A DNA stretch of 5,836 nucleotides from Micrococcales bacterium. GTDB lineage: Bacteria > Actinomycetota > Actinomycetes > Actinomycetales > Cellulomonadaceae. How positions within the stretch are numbered: the first letter of the stretch is position 1; every line of letters starts with the position of its first letter. This document shows positions 1 to 5,836 of the stretch, in pieces. The stretch covers positions 1 to 5,836 of the forward strand of contig WRCL01000137.1 of the NCBI GenBank assembly GCA_009783975.1, given 5' to 3'. The translations under genes were made by a program, and so were the position numbers. Under the pieces are notes generated by a model. That model was not told the origin of the DNA, did not search any database, and was given only the letters and a program-made list of their open reading frames with translations.

Positions 1-115
1 CACCGACGCCTGCCCGCCGGCATGGAGGTCACCCCGGCCATCTCCGAGGCCAAACACGCGATCTTCGTCGGCACCCGTCCGTACAGCCCCGGCGTCGACG
101 ATACGCCGGGACTGT
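1..115 (+). other. Unrecognised partial reading frame at the left edge
   Basis: Frame 1 is open from the first base, and its codons end mostly in G or C up to about base 115. It encodes a plausible protein stretch (PAGMEVTPAISEAKHAIFVG) before turning into low-quality sequence. The frame stays open to 348, but after about 115 the composition no longer looks coding. This suggests a truncated or decayed gene entering from outside the window. An ATG at 22 exists, but no clear ribosome binding site precedes it, so I do not treat it as a start. I recognise no family, and the antisense frame also has a G/C third-position bias, so coding status is uncertain. Confidence 0.2.
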
Positions 116-138
116 CGTCACCACCGTACCGCTCGCTC

Positions 139-250
139 TTGCAGAGCACCCCCGAGAACCGTTGCATCACACGCTCTGACACAGCTGCGCAGCACTCTCT
201 TGAGTGCTTGCAGAGCGCCCCCTCAAGATGTTGCAGAGCACGCTGTGCTC
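139..250. repeat. Cluster of TTGCAGAGC words with small inverted repeats
   Basis: TTGCAGAGC occurs three times in direct orientation (139-147, 208-216, 231-239). The inverted core GCTCTG lies at 173-178. Two small hairpins are interleaved: AGCACTC/GAGTGCT (191-197 and 202-208, loop TCTT) and GAGCAC/GTGCTC (236-241 and 245-250). The patch lies between the left-edge frame and the DUF4143 remnant and does not look coding. It could be an operator array, a recombination scar or debris; the sequence does not decide. Confidence 0.35.
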
Positions 251-377
251 GTGGTGGCAGCCATCGAGGTCAAGCTCGGCTGGAAACAGGTCGCAGACGC
301 CGAGCGTCACCTGCTGCGGCTACGCGACGAACGGGTCGACACCGCTAGGGTCGGAGACCCCGCCTTCCTCGCCGTCG

Positions 378-2146
<1,769 letters not shown>

Positions 2147-2725
2147 TCAGGTCGCCTCGTCGTCAAACACTGGCGGCCCAGGTGGGACCTGCGCCCGTCT
2201 GGCCGCCCCGCCCGACGCGCGCTGTGGCCCGCGCCGGCCCGCACCACGGCTCCCCCGACGCTGGTCAGCCGGCCCGGTGCCGCCGCCGTCCTGACCGCTC
2301 GCCTCGTCACTGGTCGGCTGGTCCCCGGCCGCGTCCGGCACGTGCGGACCGGCCGACGTCGTACCGTCGCCAGGCCCTGACAGGTCTGCACCCGTGCTGA
2401 CCTGCTCGGAGTTTGTCTCAGCCGAGTCTGCGTCCTCGTCCCGGACCGTCCTGGCCCGACGTCGGCGCTGCGGTGGCAGCGGGTCGGCCAGCGCGTCACG
2501 CACGATCCGGCGCGGGTCGTACCGCCGCGGGTCCAACGCCGCCCAGTCGACCTCCTGACCAGCGTCACCGAGCTCGGCGCTCACCCGGTCCTGGGTGCTG
2601 CGCAACAGCTCGCGCCCTCGTCGTACCAGTGCCGCCAGCTCCTTGGCGTACCCCGGAAGCCGCGCCGGCCCCACCACGACCGCGACGATGACCAACAGCA
2701 CGACGATCTCGTAGCCATTGATCAC
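2147..2725 (-). CDS. tatB: Twin-arginine translocase subunit TatB
   Basis: The 192-residue protein has the TatA/B layout. A short N-terminal membrane helix spans about residues 5-18, with an early Glu at position 6. The hinge GPARLPGY (19-26) leads into an amphipathic helix to about residue 50. Next comes a conserved block ending DWAALDPRRYDPRRI (60-74). In the Tat system TatB works with TatC as the receptor for folded proteins carrying twin-arginine signals. Residues 85-185 are low-complexity, first acidic and then rich in Gly, Arg and Ala, and probably disordered; the end (PPVFDDEAT) looks native. The start is GTG at 2725, giving MINGYE. No Shine-Dalgarno precedes it, so the mRNA may be leaderless. 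In M. tuberculosis tatB lies downstream of sigE-rseA-htrA; here it is inverted on the other side of the methyltransferase. Confidence 0.85.
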   Translation of the reverse strand: MINGYEIVVLLVIVAVVVGPARLPGYAKELAALVRRGRELLRSTQDRVSAELGDAGQEVDWAALDPRRYDPRRIVRDALADPLPPQRRRRARTVRDEDADSAETNSEQVSTGADLSGPGDGTTSAGPHVPDAAGDQPTSDEASGQDGGGTGPADQRRGSRGAGRRGPQRASGGAARRAQVPPGPPVFDDEAT

Positions 2726-2731
2726 GGAGCA

Positions 2732-2737
2732 AGGCTA
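2732..2737 (-). promoter_or_regulatory. Candidate -10 element of tatB (leaderless)
   Basis: TAGCCT (pattern TANNNT) reads on the minus strand and ends exactly 6 nt before the GTG. This is the spacing that would place the transcription start at the first base of the start codon. The start has no Shine-Dalgarno, and leaderless mRNAs are common in actinobacteria. I see no matching -35 element, so this is tentative. Confidence 0.3.
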
Positions 2738-2793
2738 CCCTCGCGACCACCTCCCATGAGTCATGTCGATCACGTCCAGCACCACGCTGACGA

Positions 2794-2810
2794 AGGCAAG
2801 CGCCTTGCCT
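2794..2810. repeat. Small hairpin upstream of tatB
   Basis: AGGCAAG (2794-2800) and CTTGCCT (2804-2810) form a 7-bp stem with a CGC loop. It lies between the tatB promoter region and the large inverted repeat. Its role is unknown. Confidence 0.4.
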
Positions 2811-2817
2811 CCGGCAG

Positions 2818-2841
2818 CAGGACGGTGGGCAGGACGGTGGG
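2818..2841. repeat. Tandem 12-bp repeat CAGGACGGTGGG x2
   Basis: CAGGACGGTGGG occurs back to back at 2818-2829 and 2830-2841. The second copy is part of the left arm of the long inverted repeat that follows, so the first copy could mispair as an alternative edge of that arm. Confidence 0.6.
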
Positions 2842-2921
2842 GACGGTTCCTCTGTCTCGCGGACAAGCCGCCGCTGGCGGCAGTCCGCGAGACAGCAGGA
2901 ACCGTCCCCACCGTCCTGCCC
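2827..2921. repeat. Long inverted repeat 1 (38-bp stem, one bulge, inner hairpin)
   Basis: The arms are 2827-2864 and 2883-2921. They pair fully over 38 bp except for one unpaired C at 2896. The 18-nt loop holds its own 6-bp stem, GCCGCC (2867-2872) with GGCGGC (2876-2881). This is far longer than ordinary intrinsic terminator stems, and no U-tract follows on either strand. It lies in the 432-nt gap between the methyltransferase stop and the tatB start, so a transcript leaving the methyltransferase gene would fold it before reaching tatB. It may insulate the two genes as a terminator. The right end runs after 7 nt into the shared module at 2929. Confidence 0.85.
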
Positions 2922-2928
2922 CCTCAGT

Positions 2929-2978
2929 CACAAACCTCCCCGCGGGCAGTTCAAGACCCCAGGTGAGCCTGACTCACA
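2929..2978. repeat. Partial copy of the intergenic module (5' box only)
   Basis: This stretch runs from CACAA through GCGGGCAGTTCAAGACCCC and AGGTGAGCCTGACTCACAA. It matches the left part of the module at 5487-5539 with few substitutions. The same box recurs 47 nt later (GCGGGCAGTTCA at 2942 and 2989), so locus 1 carries the box twice. In this copy GTGAG/CTCAC forms a small inverted repeat. It contains no hairpin core. Confidence 0.7.
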
Positions 2979-2984
2979 ACCCAA

Positions 2985-3147
2985 CCACGCGGGCAGTTCA
3001 TAGACCCCCAAGGTGAGCCTGACTCGCAAGGGCCCGGCGGGGGGCACCAGTTCCGGTGTGGTGGGCATCAAGCCCGCCGAAGGCGGGCCGGGCAGAACTG
3101 GTGCCCCCCGCCGGGCCCGACCCAACCGAAGGAAGGCTCAACCGCCC
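2985..3147. repeat. Intergenic modular repeat, copy A
   Basis: This 163-nt element is about 95% identical to copy B (5496-5657). Bases 3005-3118 match 5516-5629 at 112 of 114 positions, including an uninterrupted 82-nt run (3005-3086). In order it has a 5' box (GGGCAGTTCA...AAGGTGAGCCTGACTCGCAA), a hairpin core (3030-3118) and a 3' box ending GGCTCAACCGCCC. GGTGAGCC on the left and GGCTCAACC on the right could add an outer stem with one bulge. The right edge is 10 nt from the methyltransferase TAG, so in the sense of that gene the element begins in its 3' untranslated region. Short open frames inside it arise from repeat identity and are not taken as genes. Confidence 0.85.
3030..3118 (-). 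terminator. Hairpin core of copy A, possible terminator of the methyltransferase gene
   Basis: The perfect 24-bp arms are 3030-3053 and 3095-3118, both very G/C rich. The 41-nt loop holds a second hairpin, GCCCGCC (3072-3078) GAA GGCGGGC (3082-3088). The position just downstream of the methyltransferase stop fits a terminator or mRNA 3'-end stabiliser. No U-tract follows, which is common for actinobacterial terminators, so function is inferred from position and stem strength only. Confidence 0.5.
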
Positions 3148-3157
3148 CCGCCCCGTG

Positions 3158-3787
3158 CTAACGGCGGGCAGCCAGGAGCAGACCGTCGCCAAGGCTGAGC
3201 AGGACGACGTCGAACCGGTCGTCGGCGCGCAGGGCGCGGTGCAGGTCTCGGGCGGTGACGGTCTGCTCGTCGCGGCGCGCGGGGTCGGCGACCTGGTCGT
3301 CGCACAACGCGTGGTTGACCGCGAGGGTGCCTCCGGCGCGCAGCAGACGGACAGCGTGCTCGGCGTAGACCGGGTGGTTCTCGGGGTCGGCGTCGACGAC
3401 GACCATGTCGTAGGCGCCGTCGGTCAGGCGCGGCAGGACGTCTTGTGCGCGTCCGCGGATGGCGCGCACCCGGGTGGGGACCCCGGCCTGGGTGAAGGCT
3501 TCTTTGGCGGCACGCTGGTGCTCGACCTCCACGTCGATGGTGGTCAGGAGCCCGTCGTCGGGCATCCCACGCAGCAGGTGCACGGCGCCGACACCGGTGC
3601 CGGTGCCGATCTCGACGACGGCACGGGCACTGGTGGCCCGGGCCAGCAGCCCGAGCAGGGCGCCGGTGGCTGGGCTCACCGGTTCGGCACCAAGCTCTTC
3701 GGCGCGTTCACGGGCTTCGGCGAGGACGTCGTCCTCGGTGATGCTCTCTTCGCAGTAGAACCACGACTGGGCCTTGTCGGTGGGCAT
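3158..3787 (-). CDS. SAM-dependent O-methyltransferase (Rv1220c-like)
   Basis: This is a class I methyltransferase of the family-3 O-methyltransferase group, 209 residues from the ATG at 3787. The SAM-binding motif I is VEIGTGTGVG (about 58-67), followed by the acidic strand LLTTIDVEVEH. The motif DADPENHPVY (from about 132) matches the metal and substrate site region of this family. The N-terminus (WFYCEESITEDDVLAEARER) and the divergent position next to sigE match M. tuberculosis Rv1220c. The methyl acceptor is not known. GAGAG lies 5 nt before the ATG; an in-frame GTG (3790) and TTG (3799) would add 1 or 4 residues, and the longest form is 213 aa. The gene ends 10 nt from repeat copy A. 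Confidence 0.9.
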   Translation of the reverse strand: MPTDKAQSWFYCEESITEDDVLAEARERAEELGAEPVSPATGALLGLLARATSARAVVEIGTGTGVGAVHLLRGMPDDGLLTTIDVEVEHQRAAKEAFTQAGVPTRVRAIRGRAQDVLPRLTDGAYDMVVVDADPENHPVYAEHAVRLLRAGGTLAVNHALCDDQVADPARRDEQTVTARDLHRALRADDRFDVVLLSLGDGLLLAARR

Positions 3788-3914
3788 CACAGCTCTCAAG
3801 ACTCGGGGATCACAGCGGCCAGCGCCAGCGTAACAACGACCCGCCCGCGTCTACGAACAGGACGTTCACGGACGATCAGGTGATTTTCGCCCACGTACGT
3901 GGAATCATGGGGGT
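3788..3914. promoter_or_regulatory. Divergent promoter region between methyltransferase and sigE
   Basis: This 127-nt gap must hold promoters for both directions. I see no convincing -35/-10 pair and no clean GGAAC-type ECF promoter. Visible landmarks are an inverted repeat GAAC-N5-GTTC (3855-3867) and the palindrome CCACGTACGTGG (3891-3902). On the minus strand TACGCT is a possible -10 for the methyltransferase. Confidence 0.4.
3891..3902. promoter_or_regulatory. 12-bp perfect palindrome upstream of sigE, candidate operator
   Basis: CCACGTACGTGG is a perfect palindrome that ends 12 nt before the sigE ATG. A dimeric regulator bound here would overlap the sigE leader or promoter. No matching second site was found in the gap, and no specific regulator is proposed. 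Confidence 0.35.
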
Positions 3915-4502
3915 ATGAGCGCGACCACCGGCGAGATCGTCAGCCCCCAGGCGGGCCCGGTGTCGTGGTGCCCGCCGACGTGGGAGCAGATCGTCACCGA
4001 GCACTCCGCGCGGGTGTTCCGGCTGGCGTACCGGCTCACCGGGAACCTCCAGGACGCTGAGGACCTCACCCAGGAGACGTTCTTGCGGGTGTTCCGCTCG
4101 CTGCACACGTACTCACCGGGGACGTTCGAGGGCTGGTTGCACCGGATCACGACGAACCTCTTCTTGGACTCGGCCCGCCGCCGGTCCAAGGTGCACTTCG
4201 AGCTCATGGGCGACGACGCCGACGGTTTTGGCGCCCAGTCCCCTGAGGAGTCTCCCGAGCGCCGCTACGAGCACCAGAACCTCGACGACGACGTCCAGCG
4301 CGCCTTGGACGCCCTGCCCCCGGCGTACCGGGCGGCGGTCGTCCTGGCTGATATCGAGCAGCTGTCGTACGAGGAGATCGCTGTGACGCTCGGGGTCAAG
4401 CTCGGCACTGTGCGGTCACGGATCCACCGTGCCCGCGCCCAGCTGCGCGTCGCCCTGGAGCACCGTCGCCCTGCTTGGTCGGGTGAGGAGGCGCCTGTAT
4501 GA
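3915..4502 (+). CDS. sigE: ECF RNA polymerase sigma factor, SigE type
   Basis: The 195-residue protein has the two-domain ECF layout. Region 2 covers about residues 25-92: [20 protein letters not shown], then [13 protein letters not shown] for core binding and -10 recognition, and [20 protein letters not shown]. An acidic linker follows (98-125). Region 4 runs from 126 to 182, with the helix-turn-helix [20 protein letters not shown] at 151-170, which reads the -35 element. Family members drive envelope and oxidative stress genes. The assignment to SigE rests on the flanking Rv1220c-like gene and the coupled anti-sigma gene. The start at 3915 has only a weak upstream purine run (GGAA at 3901). 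The stop overlaps the next ATG as ATGA, which favours balanced synthesis of sigma and anti-sigma. Confidence 0.93.
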   Translation: MSATTGEIVSPQAGPVSWCPPTWEQIVTEHSARVFRLAYRLTGNLQDAEDLTQETFLRVFRSLHTYSPGTFEGWLHRITTNLFLDSARRRSKVHFELMGDDADGFGAQSPEESPERRYEHQNLDDDVQRALDALPPAYRAAVVLADIEQLSYEEIAVTLGVKLGTVRSRIHRARAQLRVALEHRRPAWSGEEAPV

Positions 4503-5380
4503 CGCACCTCGGCTCGCGGATCAGCGCGCTCGCGGACGGCCAGCTGTCTGCGGCCCAGGCCGGCGACGCCATGGCCCACGTCGCCGCGTGCCCCCGGTGC
4601 GCCTGCGAGCTGCGCGCCGCCCGGGCCGCCCGTGACCTGCTCGTCGCCACCGCGTGGACGACCCCACCACTGGACCCTGCGCTGACCTCGCGTCTGCTGG
4701 CGATGCGCGCCGCCCCACCTGTGACCCCCGGCGACCCGTTCGCCGGCCCCCGCCAGCCCCAGGCCCGCCTTGACGGGGCGCTGCGCACGGCGGGCCCAGG
4801 CACCCGGTACGCCCCGGTGTGGGCCGCCGGGTCCCTGGCCAGCCTTGCCCTGGTCGTCACTGTGCTGTTCTTGCTCGGTGCCCAGCCCGACGTCGTCCCC
4901 GTCGACCAGGCGGGCCAGCGCGTGCTGCTCGGCGACACCGTGGCCCAGGTCGGCGGACCGACCGAGCTGACGACGTTGCGTGCCCGCGGCTGGGTCGTGC
5001 CCGACGCCCTGCCAGCCGGGTGGGTGGTCACCGCGACCGCGGTCCGCTCAGGTGTCCTGCAGATCGACCTCGTCGCCCCTGATGGTGGGGTTGTCGTGGT
5101 CACTGAGCAGCGTGGCGTGCTCAGCCGCGCCCTCGTCACGGCCGTGCCCGAGACTGACGTCGCCGGACGTACCGTCGCCGTCGTGTCGTACCAACCGTGG
5201 ACGGTCGTGTGGCAGGCAGGCGACACCGTCATCACCCTCGTCGTCATGCACGTCGGCACCGACGCGACCCCTCTCGTCGCCGCCTTCCCCGCCGCCACCG
5301 CCTACGACGCCGGTGTCCCCGCCCGCCTGGCCCGAGGCTGGACCAACCTCGCCGGCATGTTCTCCACCCCCCCAAACTGA
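4499..5380 (+). CDS. Membrane zinc-binding anti-sigma factor (RseA-like)
   Basis: The 293-residue protein begins with a zinc anti-sigma domain: H27-x3-C31-x2-C34 in [10 protein letters not shown] after [11 protein letters not shown]. In this class that domain clamps the ECF sigma factor. A Pro-rich linker leads to one membrane helix at about 107-127 ([20 protein letters not shown]). The remaining ~165 residues would lie outside the membrane and form a mostly beta-strand, Val-rich sensor-like region ([39 protein letters not shown]). The ATGA overlap with sigE marks it as the cognate regulator. It lacks an attached protease gene: htrA, which follows rseA in M. tuberculosis, is absent. Instead an extreme palindrome begins 28 nt after the stop. 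Confidence 0.88.
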   Translation: MTHLGSRISALADGQLSAAQAGDAMAHVAACPRCACELRAARAARDLLVATAWTTPPLDPALTSRLLAMRAAPPVTPGDPFAGPRQPQARLDGALRTAGPGTRYAPVWAAGSLASLALVVTVLFLLGAQPDVVPVDQAGQRVLLGDTVAQVGGPTELTTLRARGWVVPDALPAGWVVTATAVRSGVLQIDLVAPDGGVVVVTEQRGVLSRALVTAVPETDVAGRTVAVVSYQPWTVVWQAGDTVITLVVMHVGTDATPLVAAFPAATAYDAGVPARLARGWTNLAGMFSTPPN

Positions 5381-5408
5381 CCCGGCTGACATACCACCGA
5401 CCGCAGGG

Positions 5409-5490
5409 TGTGCGTCGAGGTCAACGGTTTGCGTCGAACGACACGTGTCTTCACGTGTCGTTCGACGCAAACCGTTGACCTCGACGCACA
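5409..5490. repeat. Long perfect palindrome 2 (39-bp arms, 4-nt loop)
   Basis: The arms 5409-5447 and 5452-5490 are exact reverse complements over 39 bp, separated only by TCTT. TGCGTCGA occurs twice in the left arm (5411-5418 and 5430-5437), and CACGTG lies next to the loop. It lies 28 nt past the anti-sigma stop and between convergent genes, so it can form the same hairpin in RNA from either direction, which fits a bidirectional terminator. A perfect stem this long could also extrude as a cruciform or make RNase III-type double-stranded RNA. The last 4 bases already belong to the shared module beginning CACAA. Confidence 0.92.
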
Positions 5491-5657
5491 AGTCTCCACG
5501 CAGGCAGTTCAAGACCCCCCAAGGTGAGCCTGACTCGCAAGGGCCCGGCGGGGGGCACCAGTTCCGGTGTGGTGGGCATCAAGCCCGCCGAAGGCGGACC
5601 GGGCAGAACTGGTGCCCCCCGCCGGACCCGACCAAAGCGAAGAAGGCTCAACCGCCC
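5487..5657. repeat. Intergenic modular repeat, copy B
   Basis: This is the second copy of the module, in the same orientation as copy A. The 5' box (CACAA...GGCAGTTCAAGACC...AAGGTGAGCCTGACTCGCAA) is followed by a hairpin core at 5541-5629 and the 3' box ending GGCTCAACCGCCC. Differences from copy A are mostly single substitutions and 1-nt indels in the boxes. Two G-to-A changes lie in the pairing region (5598 and 5626). It begins at the end of palindrome 2 and runs to near the stop of the downstream minus-strand gene. Confidence 0.85.
5541..5629 (-). terminator. Hairpin core of copy B, possible terminator of the right-edge gene
   Basis: The arms 5541-5564 and 5606-5629 pair over 24 positions with one C/A mismatch on the plus strand, caused by A at 5626. 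On minus-strand RNA the same position is a G-U wobble, so pairing is kept there. The inner hairpin behaves the same way (A at 5598). The hairpin lies about 70 nt past the stop of the minus-strand gene at the right edge. Terminator function is inferred; there is no U-tract. Confidence 0.45.
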
Positions 5658-5695
5658 ACCGCCCGACCCAAGCGAAGAAGACTCAACCGCCCACC
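5630..5695. repeat. Tandem 31-nt boxes (3' box of the module, two copies)
   Basis: Bases 5630-5660 and 5665-5695 are the same 31-nt sequence (GACC-AAGCGAAGAAG-CTCAACCGCCCACC) with two substitutions, at a 35-nt period. Copy A has a single, more diverged version at 3119-3147. The second copy stops 2 nt short of the stop codon of the right-edge gene. Confidence 0.75.
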
Positions 5696-5697
5696 AG

Positions 5698-5836
5698 CTA
5701 CGCGACGAGGTAGCGGGTCCAGGCTGGTTCGGTCCGGGCGAGGGCGTCGAGCACGACGACCGACCCGCGCGGCTGGCGCGGGGTGAAGCGCAGCTGCCAG
5801 CCGATCTCGTGGAGCAGGTGGTCAGCCTTGCGGTGG
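5698..5836 (-). CDS. C-terminal end of an unrecognised protein (partial)
   Basis: On the minus strand the frame is open from the window edge to a TAG at 5698-5700, giving 45 residues with strong G/C third-position use. The residues include HRKADHLLHEIGWQLRFTPR, a VVVLDALART stretch and the end AWTRYLVA. Composition and codon use look like a real gene. I do not recognise the family from this tail. The gene converges on the anti-sigma gene, and its 3' end is followed almost at once by the module's 31-nt boxes and hairpin core. Confidence 0.7.
   Translation of the reverse strand, partial: HRKADHLLHEIGWQLRFTPRQPRGSVVVLDALARTEPAWTRYLVA

Noticed and set aside
2928..3125. Short minus-strand reading frame within copy A, with a matching one at 5451-5651 in copy B
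   Set aside because: The two similar 65-66 aa frames exist because the DNA repeat is nearly identical. They overlap perfect hairpin arms, and no ribosome binding site or protein-level constraint is visible.
2929..3147. CRISPR-like array
   Set aside because: There are only two irregular box copies with a 47-nt period plus a hairpin core; there are no uniform spacers and no cas genes.
3828..3880. Autoregulatory ECF promoter for sigE (CGTAAC or CGAAC as a -35)
   Set aside because: Neither has the GGAAC core with a GTT/CGTC-type -10 at the right spacing, so the match is no better than chance.
4396..5298. 300-codon minus-strand frame opposite sigE and the anti-sigma gene
   Set aside because: It is antisense to two well-recognised genes and has a composition typical of shadow frames in high-GC DNA.
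2827..5490. Terminal inverted repeats of an insertion sequence around the sigE block
   Set aside because: The two long palindromes differ in sequence, the shared modules are in direct orientation, and no transposase lies between them.
4980..5786. Long plus-strand frame across the anti-sigma end, palindrome 2 and repeat copy B
   Set aside because: It runs in the wrong frame of the anti-sigma gene and then through hairpins and repeats; it is Pro/Ser/Arg-rich without domain content.

Overview
High-GC DNA with strong G/C third-position bias, Shine-Dalgarno-poor starts and an actinobacterial gene set. The block O-methyltransferase <-> ECF sigma factor - anti-sigma factor matches the mycobacterial Rv1220c/sigE/rseA arrangement. 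The protein sequences look most like Micrococcales (Cellulomonas/Sanguibacter-type), but that placement is an inference from general family knowledge.

Layout. Bases 1-451 hold decayed or partial material: an unrecognised open frame entering from the left edge, a patch with repeated TTGCAGAGC words, and the C-terminal end of a DUF4143-type ATPase (plus strand, stop at 449-451). Bases 378-2725 form a minus-strand block read tatB -> trpS -> 2'-5' RNA ligase-family gene. trpS and the ligase gene overlap by GTGA. The ligase frame runs past its expected end into the DUF4143 remnant. Bases 2726-3157 are non-coding and rich in structure: a 38-bp inverted repeat, then a modular repeat (locus 1). Bases 3158-3787 encode the O-methyltransferase on the minus strand. 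It diverges across a short regulatory gap from sigE (3915-4502) and its zinc-type membrane anti-sigma factor (4499-5380), which overlap by ATGA. Bases 5381-5697 are non-coding: a perfect 39-bp-arm palindrome with a 4-nt loop, then a second copy of the same modular repeat (locus 2). The 3' end of an unrecognised minus-strand gene closes the window.

How the genes relate. sigE and the anti-sigma gene form a coupled pair for cell-envelope stress control. TatB belongs to the twin-arginine export machinery, and TrpS charges tRNA-Trp. In Mycobacterium tuberculosis htrA and tatB follow sigE-rseA. Here neither follows; tatB lies inverted on the far side of the methyltransferase.

The most notable feature is the pair of intergenic modules. 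They are 112/114 identical over their core and in the same orientation. Each lies 2-10 nt past the stop codon of a minus-strand gene, and each is joined at its far end to a different long palindrome. Together they bracket the methyltransferase-sigE-anti-sigma block as direct repeats.
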